DNA from: Marimicrobium sp913061115
GTDB lineage: Bacteria; Pseudomonadota; Gammaproteobacteria; Pseudomonadales; Halieaceae
DNA: 64,000 bases
NCBI RefSeq assembly: GCF_047729875.1
Contig: NZ_CP159826.1
Location: forward strand, 3,162,001 to 3,226,000
Direction: 5' to 3'
Positions 35,387-44,243 of this stretch are shown piece after piece. The first letter of the stretch is position 1, and each line of letters opens with the position of its first letter. The translations under genes and the position numbers were made by a program. A model generated the notes under the pieces. The model searched no databases. It saw only the letters and a list, made by a program, of their open reading frames with translations, and was not told where the DNA came from.

Positions 35387-36781
35387 CTAACGCGAACCCA
35401 GTTTCATCATCTGACGCGCGACCTCAATGGAATCCTCGTAACTTTTCACCCCAATATACTCATTGGTTCCATGGATAGACTTGGCCTGGCGGGTCTCAAT
35501 CATCATCCCTTGAAATCGGTACTGATTGTCTGTCAGCTCGATATAGTGGCGTGTGTCGGTCGTTGCGAACATCAAAGATGGCACCACCAAAGCGCGGGGG
35601 TAAACCGCTAATACCGCTTCTTCGATCACGGCATAACCGCTACCCTCGTGATCCGATATACTCGACACATGATCCCATTTATCGTGACTAATCTCGATCT
35701 CAGGGTCGTCCACCACGTCGGTGATATAACTCACCACCATCTCGGGTGTGTCTCCGGGCAGGAGACGGAAGTTGACCTTGGCCTCGGCACGCTGGGGCAC
35801 CACATTTTCTTTCAACCCCGCATTAAACATCGTTAGTGCTGTGGTCGTGCGCACAAAGGAGTTCATCAGCGGGTCCTGGCTCAACCTGTCAGTGACCAAT
35901 GCCTGCGTTAACCAGAGGTTGCCCAGTATCAATCGCTCCGGTTGTTCCAAGTGAGGTGCCATCGACTCCAGCATCACCTTCACCGGCACCACCAGCCGTG
36001 TCGGAAAGGGATTGTTCTCAATGCGCTCTAATGCCGCCGACAAGCGCCCAATAGTACTGACTCTCGGCGGAATGGAGGAGTGCCCTCCCGGCCCAGTCGC
36101 CACCAGGGTCAGCGTGAGATAACCTTTTTCAGCAACATTGATAATCGCCAATTGCTGATCCGGAATCATAGGATTATCGGACACGAGCATGCCCCCTTCG
36201 TCGACCATCCACGCAAAATGCAGCCCTTGCTCGCGCATGCGCTCCGCTATCTTTCCAGCGCCCTGCTTGCCACTGATTTCCTCGTCATGACCAAACGCAA
36301 AAACCAACTGACGTGACGGCGCAAAACCTTCTGCCAGCAACGATTCAGCCGCTTCAAGAATGCTTAACAGTCCCTGCTTGTCATCCAGTGAGCCTCGACC
36401 ATAGATTCGTCCATCTGCTATCACGCCGTCAAAAGGTGGATACTCCCAATCGCTTTCAGTACCTGATTCAATCGGCACCACATCCATATGCGCTGTGAAC
36501 AAAATGGGAGCGAGGCTGCTATCGCTGCCCGGCCAACTAATGAGCAGGCTATACTGATTGATGACTTCTATCTCTAGCTGAGCAAACACCCTCGGGTAGG
36601 CCGCCCTCAAAAAGGCGTGAAAGCGCTCAAACTCATTGAGGTCAATTTGGCTGTGATCCTGATAACTCACCGTCTGGAATTGAATGGCCTCACCGAGGCG
36701 CTCAGCAGGCGTCACACCGGCATACGTCATGGAGGTGCTGAGCAGCAGCCCTGCTAGTAAAACGTCCAAAAAACGTGGCAT
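35387..36781 (-). CDS. M20-family metallopeptidase (PM20D1/carboxypeptidase-like), exported
   Basis: A 464-residue zinc hydrolase with a signal peptide (VLLAGLLLSTSMTYA). Metal-binding motifs are FTAHMDVVP (His), GRGSLDDK (Asp) and GHDEEISGKQGA (catalytic and ligand Glu). This fits M20 dipeptidase/carboxypeptidase or N-acyl-amino-acid hydrolases. The ATG at 36781 with GGAG seven bases upstream is preferred over the TTG at 36787. The adjacent amino-acid symporter suggests linked peptide breakdown and uptake, an inference. Confidence 0.92.
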   Translation of the reverse strand: MPRFLDVLLAGLLLSTSMTYAGVTPAERLGEAIQFQTVSYQDHSQIDLNEFERFHAFLRAAYPRVFAQLEIEVINQYSLLISWPGSDSSLAPILFTAHMDVVPIESGTESDWEYPPFDGVIADGRIYGRGSLDDKQGLLSILEAAESLLAEGFAPSRQLVFAFGHDEEISGKQGAGKIAERMREQGLHFAWMVDEGGMLVSDNPMIPDQQLAIINVAEKGYLTLTLVATGPGGHSSIPPRVSTIGRLSAALERIENNPFPTRLVVPVKVMLESMAPHLEQPERLILGNLWLTQALVTDRLSQDPLMNSFVRTTTALTMFNAGLKENVVPQRAEAKVNFRLLPGDTPEMVVSYITDVVDDPEIEISHDKWDHVSSISDHEGSGYAVIEEAVLAVYPRALVVPSLMFATTDTRHYIELTDNQYRFQGMMIETRQAKSIHGTNEYIGVKSYEDSIEVARQMMKLGSR

Positions 36782-36994
36782 ATTCAATCTCCAAAGAATG
36801 CGCTCTCAGGGCTTAACGACATGTCTCACGAACAGGCCTTACTCTAACACTGGGTAGCGTCCATTTTAGGCGATTTCAGAGAAATGCGCCCTGATTGCTG
36901 GTGTTTTTTTAACAGAACTGCAGCCCACACTACTATTAACGTCTTTAGCAGCTATACTTTAGAAAAACTGCTGTTCACAGTGATGGAGCCACGT

Positions 36995-37396
36995 ATGCTG
37001 CAATCAGTCAATCTTCGTGATTACATGTTGCCTAATCCTGCCAAGGTGCATCCTGAAGACAACATTATGGATGCGATGAAGGTTATCACCGACAGCAGGA
37101 TTTCTGGCGTATGCGTGGTGGATGACGATGCGAACCTGGTTGGCATTCTATCGGAGATGGATTGTTTACGCGCTATATTGGGGGCAGTTTATAACAACAG
37201 CAACACGGGCGTTGTTCGTGAGTATATGGCCAAGGATAACCTCGTGGTGGCGCACCCTAATGAAGATATTGTCGATGTTGCCCAGGATATGCTGAAGAAA
37301 AATAAGCGCCGCAGGCCAGTGGTCGAAAATGGCAAATTGATTGGTCAGATAACCTGCCGTCAATTGCTCATTGCCGTGGTCAAATTTAAACAATAA
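36995..37396 (+). CDS. CBS-pair domain protein
   Basis: A 133-residue protein composed essentially of two CBS motifs: NLRDYMLPNPAKVHPEDNIM with ISGVCVVDDDANLVGILSEM, then VREYMAKDNLVVAHPNEDIV with RRRPVVENGKLIGQITCRQL. CBS pairs bind adenosine nucleotides and act as energy sensors. The ATG at 36995 with GGAG six bases upstream is chosen; the frame is open to 36884. It stands alone between an M20 peptidase gene and an unknown gene. Confidence 0.85.
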   Translation: MLQSVNLRDYMLPNPAKVHPEDNIMDAMKVITDSRISGVCVVDDDANLVGILSEMDCLRAILGAVYNNSNTGVVREYMAKDNLVVAHPNEDIVDVAQDMLKKNKRRRPVVENGKLIGQITCRQLLIAVVKFKQ

Positions 37397-37418
37397 ATGT
37401 CGTTCTACAGCCTATAGT

Positions 37419-38393
37419 TTAAGGCTCTCCCCAACCGTAATGGTCCGCCTCCAACTGGATACTCGCTTCTTGCGGGTTAGCCACCCACTGACGCACCCAA
37501 GGGAGAATGTGCCCAAGCAGGCGTGGGTTACCGTAAAGTAACGGGACTGCAGCTACAGCAGTATCTCCCAATCCATTCAATCTGACTGTATGCTCGGCTC
37601 TGCGGGCAGTGGGCAGTATTTCGAGTTCACTCCATTGTATCGGTACCGCCAACGCCCGTTGCCAAGACATTTCGTTAGCCAGAGTGATGACCTCCTGCAA
37701 AAATTGCGCACAGATAAGACGTGATTTCGTCAGATTCTTTTCGTTTTTAAAATGCACCCTTATTCCCTGATAGGAGCACATCGGACCGCGTGCCGTGAAC
37801 GTCCAGTCGGGTCTTACGTAAACACTCGAAGCGAATATCGGCGCAAGTTCTGTATTGTGCGGCGTAAACTGCTCACAGCGATAGCTGGTGCAGAAGTCCG
37901 TGAGAATTGCCTGCTCAAGAGAATTTTGCTGATTCATGCGAGGGTGGCTGAGTATAATCGCTCTATCCGCCACTGTTATCGCGAGCGATTTTTCCCCAAC
38001 CCTCGTTAGACGCACGGGCAACCCCAACTCTATATCCTCCAGCAACAAAGGAATCTGGCCGGCATAATGATTGACGGCCAGAGACCACCCTCTAAGATTC
38101 GCCTGCGCGCTCGCAGACCTTACTTCTGCTCGGGCTAGTTGCATCTCCTCCAGATAGCCGTCGATTAGATGCGTTAACGCGATAGCGGCAAATTCGCCAC
38201 GCATTTGAGGAGAAGCGTCTTGCAGGTATTGGGCGGTTCTGTGAAAACGGGACTGGCTGTCAGTACTTTCAGCAGCAGGCATTTTCGCCACTGCGGTAGG
38301 ACTGATGGACATCGACCACAGAAATAGCCACAACGCACTGGCAACTAAAAGGCTCAGTCCTTTATTCATCAGCGCAGGACAAAGGGAGTTCAT
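37419..38393 (-). CDS. Exported protein of unknown function
   Basis: A 324-residue product. A hydrophobic segment (about 12-32: LSLLVASALWLFLWSMSI) is probably a signal peptide or membrane anchor. The mature part has no motif I recognise; it includes four cysteines in a short interval (LTDFCTSYRCEQFT and GPMCSYQG) that may form disulfides, and an Arg/Leu-rich C-terminus. Composition is coding-like throughout. The gene converges on the CBS gene with about 22 bases between. Confidence 0.7.
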   Translation of the reverse strand: MNSLCPALMNKGLSLLVASALWLFLWSMSISPTAVAKMPAAESTDSQSRFHRTAQYLQDASPQMRGEFAAIALTHLIDGYLEEMQLARAEVRSASAQANLRGWSLAVNHYAGQIPLLLEDIELGLPVRLTRVGEKSLAITVADRAIILSHPRMNQQNSLEQAILTDFCTSYRCEQFTPHNTELAPIFASSVYVRPDWTFTARGPMCSYQGIRVHFKNEKNLTKSRLICAQFLQEVITLANEMSWQRALAVPIQWSELEILPTARRAEHTVRLNGLGDTAVAAVPLLYGNPRLLGHILPWVRQWVANPQEASIQLEADHYGWGEP

Positions 38394-38723
38394 GCCCTAG
38401 TCTCCACGGTGGCTGTGGAAAATGAGAAATAGCGATTATTAGCGATCGCAGCCGATTAGTCACTTGGGACGCCCTATTCCTATGTTTGAACCGCGTAGGC
38501 TATTACACCCATATTAGCTTGCAGGATTAAAGCACCCGTGAACAGCCCATCTAATAAACTCTTTATAAACATGTGCTTAAAAAACATAGGCCCCGATAAG
38601 CGATGCTAGTGCGACTCTGCCCCATCGTCGATTTCGTCCCCATGTCCGCGCGCTCCGCTTCACTAAAGTGACAAATAATGCTACGTTATTTCATTATATG
38701 TGTCTAAAAGACAAGGGAAACTT
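38394..38723. other. Intergenic region at the island's left edge
   Basis: About 330 bases between divergent genes, AT-rich, with no credible ORF or RNA seen. One promoter-like pair points right: GTGACA (38668-38673) and CATTAT (38692-38697), 18-base spacing. It would read into the dioxygenase gene. The confidence given is for the promoter idea. Confidence 0.28.
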
Positions 38724-39503
38724 ATGACCCGAATGGTAACCAACCCTGCGGGCGAATCGGCCGTCGTTGATAGCCAGCACCTACTATCTCCGCAACAGGT
38801 GCATTTTTTTGAAACATTTGGTTTCCTTAAAATACCCGGACTCTTCCGCAGCGACATCGACGAAATCATTGGCGGCTTTGAAGATCTGTTTGGCGATCAG
38901 AACCAACCCGTATGGGAAACTCAGGAGGCCCTGCACGGCGATGCACGGCGGGTCATTATTCCTGGCTTCATTGAACAATCGCCACGCCTAGCCCCTCTTC
39001 AACACGATCCGCGAGTTTTAGGTATTGTCCAGAGTATCGTTGGGCCCGACTCCACGTGGGCAAGTAGCGACGGCAATCTCTTTTATTGTGAGAGCTACTG
39101 GCATTCGGATGACTACGCGGCCCCTCTTCACCACTATCATGTGAAGCTATCATTCTATCTTGACGACCTCACCGGACACAATGGCGCTATCCGCATCATC
39201 CCAGGCAGTCACTTTCACAACCAAACATTCGCCAAAACCTTGCGAAAGGATTTCAAGGATTCGGCAAAGGTCAGCGAGTTATACGGCATTTCGGGTGGAG
39301 AAATTCCATCCATTACTATCGAAAGCACCCCGGGGGACCTCATTATTTGGAACTTCCGCACGATACACGGTAGCTACAATGGAGGCGAGAGACGGAGGCT
39401 GTTCTCAATGAACTTTGGTGAAGAAACTGCGGGCAGCCACGACGAGCGCCAGAGACCCAATAAGCCCATCCCGGCAGCGGATGGACCCAACAACGTAACC
39501 TGA
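38724..39503 (+). CDS. Phytanoyl-CoA dioxygenase (PhyH)-family Fe(II)/2-oxoglutarate oxygenase
   Basis: A 259-residue non-haem iron oxygenase. The HxD motif is in WHSDDYA and the distal histidine in RTIHGSYNGG, with Arg residues following for 2-oxoglutarate. The barrel core VKLSFYLDDLTGHNGAIRII ends in PGSH. PhyH relatives hydroxylate lipids, nucleotides or natural products; no substrate can be read. The start at 38724 (AAGGG six bases upstream) is preferred over the GTG at 38700. It leads the accessory cluster, 22 bases before the first FkbM gene. Confidence 0.88.
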   Translation: MTRMVTNPAGESAVVDSQHLLSPQQVHFFETFGFLKIPGLFRSDIDEIIGGFEDLFGDQNQPVWETQEALHGDARRVIIPGFIEQSPRLAPLQHDPRVLGIVQSIVGPDSTWASSDGNLFYCESYWHSDDYAAPLHHYHVKLSFYLDDLTGHNGAIRIIPGSHFHNQTFAKTLRKDFKDSAKVSELYGISGGEIPSITIESTPGDLIIWNFRTIHGSYNGGERRRLFSMNFGEETAGSHDERQRPNKPIPAADGPNNVT

Positions 39504-39525
39504 CGCATGGCAGCCATCTAGCGCC

Positions 39526-40284
39526 ATGAAAGCATCCCCATTTATGACCCTGCAACTTCTCAGCCTCTACCAGCTGAAGAAGGCCGTACTGTATCCGCGC
39601 AAGCTGTATATGCGTCACAAGGAGAAACTCGAACCTGGGTTTATGCGCAGTGCCATGGAGCTTCACTACTATCGCCCTGCATTCTACAAGTGGCTTGGTG
39701 CAATAAATGCCAATCGGCTTCTACTGCACGAAGCTGATATCAATACACACAGCATCGTTCTTGACGCAGGCGCCTATACCGGAGACTGGGCACAAGAAAT
39801 ACTGGACAGGTACAGTCCAACACTCTACGCATTCGAGCCCGACCCAAGAAACTATAAACAGCTGGAAAAAAAAGCGGAGACGGCTCCAGGTCTCATCAGC
39901 TATAGCTTTGGACTCGGTGCGAAGAATGAAACAGCACGTATGGCCCTTGAATACCTAGGGTCATCTGTATTTTCTGATACCAGCGGAAAAAAAGGCGTGC
40001 CATGGGCCGAAGTTGAAATTAAAGATATATCCACCGTCTGGAAGTCACTAGCGCTGGATAGAGTCGATTTTATGAAGATCAATATTGAAGGAGCCGAGTT
40101 TCCCCTGCTGGAACGGATGATAGAGTGCAACCTATTGAGGAAAGTAGATTGTTTCCTGATTCAGTTTCACGAATGGCATCCCGGCGCCTATAAACGACGC
40201 AGAAAAATCAGAAAAGCACTGAGCGAATCACACCGTCTGGTTTGGGATTATCATTTTATCTGGGAGAAATGGGTGTTGAAATAG
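39526..40284 (+). CDS. FkbM-family methyltransferase (first copy)
   Basis: A 252-residue SAM-dependent O-methyltransferase. The SAM loop is VLDAGAYTGDWAQE, followed by FEPDPRNYKQL and the NIEGAEFPLLERM motif typical of FkbM. Members methylate hydroxyls on sugars, polyketides or peptides. It shares near-identical segments with the convergent copy at 40311 (MELHYYRP, FHEWHPGAYK, HFIWEKWV). It is co-directional with the dioxygenase. Two ATGs are available; the second (MTLQLL) aligns better with the paralogue. Confidence 0.88.
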   Translation: MKASPFMTLQLLSLYQLKKAVLYPRKLYMRHKEKLEPGFMRSAMELHYYRPAFYKWLGAINANRLLLHEADINTHSIVLDAGAYTGDWAQEILDRYSPTLYAFEPDPRNYKQLEKKAETAPGLISYSFGLGAKNETARMALEYLGSSVFSDTSGKKGVPWAEVEIKDISTVWKSLALDRVDFMKINIEGAEFPLLERMIECNLLRKVDCFLIQFHEWHPGAYKRRRKIRKALSESHRLVWDYHFIWEKWVLK

Positions 40285-40346
40285 CGTTTTCTTCAACCCT
40301 TGAACGGCCTTTAAATTCGAACCCATTTCTCCCAGATAAAATGATA
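40249..40346. repeat. Perfect 26-bp inverted repeat between convergent FkbM genes
   Basis: The arms are 40249-40274 and 40321-40346, exactly reverse-complementary, with 46 bases between them. Each arm lies in the 3' end of one methyltransferase gene and encodes HFIWEKW in both. It could act as a bidirectional hairpin and is a substrate for recombination or inversion. No run of T follows it, so a conventional terminator is not evident. Confidence 0.85.
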
Positions 40347-41051
40347 GTCCCACTCTAACCGATGGGTCTTCGACAACTCTGCCTGGATACGCCGACGCTT
40401 TCTATACGCACCAGGGTGCCATTCGTGAAACTGAATCAGAAAGCAGTCCACCTCTTTTAGTAGATCTGTCTTAATCATCTTATCCAAAAGAGGAAACTCG
40501 GCTCCTTCAATATTAATCTTTATAAGATCAACGCGACCAAGATTTAGCTCTTTCCAAACTCTATCAATTGCAGCAATCTCAACCTTTATACGCTGAAGAT
40601 CGGAATGATCAGTCCGCTCATCACACATCGACGAGCCAAGCCCATTCAGCGTGAAATCGACGGTTAGGTCTTCGTCGCCTAGGCCATAGGGCATAGGGTG
40701 GAGCTTGGGATTGCTGGCGGCTTTCTCCTGTAGTGCCGCCAACGAGTTTGGATTCGGCTCAAATGCATAAATGATTGGATCATAACGATCTACCATGTGC
40801 TGCGCCCAACCCCCTGTAAATGCCCCGACGTCAAACACTACACTATCGGAATTAATATCGACGTCATGAAGGACATGCGTATTGACGTATGTCGCACCTA
40901 CGAAGTCAAAAAATGATGGCCGGTAGTAATGAAGCTCCATCATTGCTTTCATAGGCCCGCTGGTTTTTCTGTATTTCCAGCGCATAAGCAAGGTGCGAGG
41001 CCAAAGGAGCGTTTTTTTTATTTCGTAAGCGCTGGGGAAAATACTTTTCAT
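40311..41051 (-). CDS. FkbM-family methyltransferase (second copy, inverted)
   Basis: A paralogue of the neighbouring gene, about 246 residues, with SAM loop VVFDVGAFTGGWAQHM, then YAFEPNPNSL and NIEGAEFPLLDKM. The frame is open to 41156; the ATG at 41051 matches the paralogue's N-terminus, though no strong ribosome binding site precedes it. The two genes are tail-to-tail with 26 bases between stop codons. The sequence has diverged most in the middle (about 110-170), where substrate contacts are expected. Confidence 0.86.
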   Translation of the reverse strand: MKSIFPSAYEIKKTLLWPRTLLMRWKYRKTSGPMKAMMELHYYRPSFFDFVGATYVNTHVLHDVDINSDSVVFDVGAFTGGWAQHMVDRYDPIIYAFEPNPNSLAALQEKAASNPKLHPMPYGLGDEDLTVDFTLNGLGSSMCDERTDHSDLQRIKVEIAAIDRVWKELNLGRVDLIKINIEGAEFPLLDKMIKTDLLKEVDCFLIQFHEWHPGAYRKRRRIQAELSKTHRLEWDYHFIWEKWVRI

Positions 41052-41519
41052 ATTATTTTCGGAAATTACGACGAACATTATTGTCGTCTTCGACTGCAAT
41101 GGTAGTCTATCAATTTTACCGTGTCGACCAGAGAGCAATAATGTCGTCAGTTCCACCGACGATTCTTGTTAATGACGTCTCGTAAACAGTACATCCCTTA
41201 TAATGCTATTATTTTGATGGAGGGATAGCCTCAAAAACCTTGTTGCTGAGTGTACCCGCTCTAATGGCCCCCGTGCAGAATACGTAGAGTGCTTGCAGAG
41301 TCGTTGGCCGCCCGCTTTCACCCCGTTTTTTTGTGTGGTTACTATGCCCATGAGAACTAGACTGCAGCCTCGAGTGACCGCTTTGCCGCGATCATCCTCC
41401 TCCTATTTCGAAAACAATGCATTATTAAGCTGAAATTAACGCATTTATTGGCGCTGTTCTTGACAGGCTAGCGCTTTAAGTGCAATCATTTTTGGAATAA
41501 ATAGGGAATTAAAGAAATC
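41052..41519. other. AT-rich divergent intergenic region
   Basis: About 470 bases between the second FkbM gene and the radical SAM gene. No ORF with support or RNA gene is seen. A promoter-like pair for the radical SAM gene is TTGACA (41460-41465) and AATCAT (41484-41489), spacing 18. The palindrome AATGCATT is at 41416-41423. An AGGGA precedes the ATG by about 12 bases. Confidence 0.4.
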
Positions 41520-42566
41520 ATGTTTCTTACCATCGACATCGAGATCACCAATCGATGTAATGCAACGTGCCATTTTTGCCCGAGGGATGCTACTCCTCAT
41601 CAGGGTATCATGGACGTTGACACGTTCGACAGAGCACTGGCTCGCGCAGTCGAGTACCGTACAGTAGTGAACGATGTGTCAGGGCTGGAGCTAACCGTCA
41701 GTCTTTGTGGACTGGGTGAGCCGCTTCTCAATAAAAATACGGTATCTTTCGTTGAGAAGGTCAAGCGTGCCGGTTTTAAATGTTCCATGTCATCAAACGG
41801 CGCACTACTTACAGAAGACAAAGCACACGAACTCCTTGATGCCGGCTTGGATGAGATTTACCTCAACATTTCCGATGTCCACGAGGAATATGAGCGTATC
41901 TATAGCCTCCCTTTTGATAAAACGTGTGCAAATATCACCCGTTTTGCGGAATTGGCGCAGGGCAAATGCACTCCCGTAATCATTCTCGTTGATCACCGTG
42001 AGGACAGAGATCACATTAAGGCTATGGAGGCCTTCTGGCGGGAACGTGGTCTAAAGAATTTTCACGACTACAATGTTATCAATCGTGGGGGGGCTCTTTT
42101 TGTCGAGCACATGCAATTTGAACAGTATACCGAAATGGTTCAGGCTCGCCACGAATTAACCGTAGGTGGTACTCAGCCACTGTGCGGAGCGCCATGGGGC
42201 TTCTTGTTTATTGGATATGATGGCAACTACTACTTATGTTGTTCCGACTGGCGCAAGCAGGCCAGCCTTGGTTCTGTCTTCGATTACAGTTTCCTGCAGG
42301 TTACCCGGAAAAAATTGGCCATGGTCGTAAGCCGCGAACCGGTCTGTAAAACCTGCAACCATGACCCCATCAATATGCTCACTGAAGAGCTACGGGCACT
42401 CAACCGTGGCGAAGTCTCAGCAGAAGAAGTCGATATACTAAGGCAGTCACTTCGCGCAGGCAGTCAGGAGATCGACGATGCCCTTGATGAATTGCTCAAG
42501 TACGGCGATCGCCATCCGGACGGCATCCTGCCAGCCAATATTATTCCGCTGGTCACTACGCACTAA
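41520..42566 (+). CDS. Radical SAM/SPASM-domain protein
   Basis: A 348-residue iron-sulfur enzyme. The radical SAM cluster motif CNATCHFC occupies residues 13-20, ligating the 4Fe-4S cluster that cleaves S-adenosylmethionine. C-terminal cysteines PLCGAPWG, YLCCSDWR and VCKTCNHD fit a SPASM auxiliary-cluster domain. Such enzymes modify peptides, sugars or cofactors. No short peptide substrate gene is apparent next to it. It begins the second half of the accessory cluster. Confidence 0.93.
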   Translation: MFLTIDIEITNRCNATCHFCPRDATPHQGIMDVDTFDRALARAVEYRTVVNDVSGLELTVSLCGLGEPLLNKNTVSFVEKVKRAGFKCSMSSNGALLTEDKAHELLDAGLDEIYLNISDVHEEYERIYSLPFDKTCANITRFAELAQGKCTPVIILVDHREDRDHIKAMEAFWRERGLKNFHDYNVINRGGALFVEHMQFEQYTEMVQARHELTVGGTQPLCGAPWGFLFIGYDGNYYLCCSDWRKQASLGSVFDYSFLQVTRKKLAMVVSREPVCKTCNHDPINMLTEELRALNRGEVSAEEVDILRQSLRAGSQEIDDALDELLKYGDRHPDGILPANIIPLVTTH

Positions 42567-42648
42567 GAATTTCAGCCGTATGTATTGCGCTCGCGTTCTA
42601 TCGCCATCGCGCTGCGGCCTTCACCTAATTCCATATGGAGACGGATGC

Positions 42649-43101
42649 ATGGAAGATAGTCGTCAAGTTGAGAATTTAATTTACAGCTATGCTGAACGAA
42701 TTGACAATGGCGACCTGGAAGGTGTAGCCGCGCTTTTTCATGCTGCCGAAATTTTTTCAGCAGCGCATGATGTTCGGCGAACAGGTTTCGACGAAGTATT
42801 AGAGATGTATCAAACTTCGACCCGCCTGTATGAGTCCACGGCCACACCACAAACTAAACACCTGACGACCAACGTCATTATTGAGATTGATGAGGGCGGC
42901 ATGGAAGCCAGCGCACGCTCTTATTATACGGTGATCCAGGCAACTGACTCCCTCCCTTTGCAGCCAATTATCAGTGGAAGGTACAAAGACCGTTTTCGCA
43001 AGACCGAAAACCAATGGCAATTTTCAAGCCGAGAAATGATCGTTGATTTAGTCGGCGATTTGTCTGCCCACCTACTCTATGATGCCAGCGGCATTGCGTA
43101 A
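42649..43101 (+). CDS. NTF2-like/SnoaL-type small protein
   Basis: A 150-residue cytoplasmic protein of the NTF2-like alpha+beta fold: RQVENLIYSYAERIDNGDLE at the start, DEVLEMYQ, TKHLTTNVIIEID and FRKTENQWQFSSREM. Relatives are cyclases, hydratases or binding proteins in natural-product and steroid pathways. The ATG at 42649 has GGAG eight bases upstream and is preferred over frames opening at 42478, inside the radical SAM gene. Confidence 0.82.
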   Translation: MEDSRQVENLIYSYAERIDNGDLEGVAALFHAAEIFSAAHDVRRTGFDEVLEMYQTSTRLYESTATPQTKHLTTNVIIEIDEGGMEASARSYYTVIQATDSLPLQPIISGRYKDRFRKTENQWQFSSREMIVDLVGDLSAHLLYDASGIA

Positions 43102-43213
43102 CTCTCCACTCGTTTCTTTTCACTCATTGAGTGAAGCATTAGTGCTGATCGCGACTCGAGAGAGCGGATGTTGAATTCTAATCAGCGGCTAGAGCAAACA
43201 TAATTTCCGACAT

Positions 43214-44074
43214 ATGATGACCCTTCCTCAGAAAGATAAATTCTTGTTTATTCACGTGATGAAAGCCGGTGGGACTTCATTTTCTGAGGTTCTTAGCGCC
43301 AACTTCACTACCGAGCAACGCTATCCAGAAGCCTACATCAATGCTGATACAGAATTTTTCGATCGAATCGATGCTTATCTGCATGTTCCAAGATTTGTTG
43401 CTGACGTCAATGCACTGAAAGACCAACTACGAATAGTGCTTGGCCATGTTCCCTATGCGGTGCGATCATTGCTCGAGAGCGACTATATAACCCTAACTCT
43501 GCTGCGCGATCCCATCGAACGCACCATATCCTATCTCAAGCATTGTCGCCGATACCACATAGAACATATGGAGCAACCTTTAGAAAAAATTTATGAAGAT
43601 CCATGGTTCCATGGTTCCTTCATCGGCAACTATCAGACCAAGATTTTCTCCATGTCTGCCCGAGAAGCTATGGCTGAAGAACGTTTCTTACCTTCCTCAA
43701 CAGCGTTGCCGAAGAGGCAGGATTTGGGCGATGCACAAAGCTTCTCTTCAGAGATTAAAATGCTTCAAAAGACTGCGCCCGGTCGATTTTCTCTTGAGTG
43801 GGTCGCCGCAAGCACAGGCGTAATCAATGTTGACGAGAGCAGGCTAGCTATCGCAAAGAAGAATCTTTCCGCGATAGAATTGGTAGGGGTCACCGCACAC
43901 TACAATCGATTTCTCTCGAAACTAGTAGAGCGATATGGCTGGAAGATCACATCTGAGCCGCATCGGCATGTCGGAGAAGACGAAGTCATTTCAACCGCGT
44001 TTCGAAACCGTATTGCTGACGACAACACTTTTGATATGCAACTGTACGAGTATGCTAGATCGCTTTCGATCTGA
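43214..44074 (+). CDS. Sulfotransferase-family protein
   Basis: A 286-residue protein related to PAPS-dependent sulfotransferases. The 5'-phosphosulfate loop is FIHVMKAGGTSF (about 12-23) and the 3'-phosphate motif LLRDPIERTISYLKH (about 95-109). The family sulfates carbohydrates or lipids; the shape here resembles the sulfotransferase family 2 group. The start codon has a second ATG directly after it, and no clear ribosome binding site. It is likely co-functional with the surrounding sugar-type enzymes, an inference. Confidence 0.88.
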   Translation: MMTLPQKDKFLFIHVMKAGGTSFSEVLSANFTTEQRYPEAYINADTEFFDRIDAYLHVPRFVADVNALKDQLRIVLGHVPYAVRSLLESDYITLTLLRDPIERTISYLKHCRRYHIEHMEQPLEKIYEDPWFHGSFIGNYQTKIFSMSAREAMAEERFLPSSTALPKRQDLGDAQSFSSEIKMLQKTAPGRFSLEWVAASTGVINVDESRLAIAKKNLSAIELVGVTAHYNRFLSKLVERYGWKITSEPHRHVGEDEVISTAFRNRIADDNTFDMQLYEYARSLSI

Positions 44075-44124
44075 GCCTGGAAAAATACCACCGTAAATTG
44101 GGCTTAAAAGAATGATCAGATAAG

Positions 44125-44163
44125 TCGGTCTTATTCTTTGCAGTAAACCGAAGATATTTTTTT
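44125..44163 (+). terminator. Possible rho-independent terminator after the sulfotransferase gene
   Basis: TCGGTCTTA (44125-44133) can pair with TAAACCGA (44144-44151) through eight pairs with one bulge. A run of seven T (44157-44163) follows after a few bases. The stem is short. Confidence 0.38.
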
Positions 44164-44243
44164 GACGTTTCAACCTCTCTGTGAGGAAATAGAATTGCTC
44201 ACTTGACCACCAATAATTCAACTTTTTATCTGGAGTATAAACA

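Noticed and set aside
41444..41470. A sigma54 promoter before the radical SAM gene
   Set aside because: TTGGCGC and TTGAC are spaced about right, but the essential GC of the -12 element is missing; a sigma70-like site fits better.
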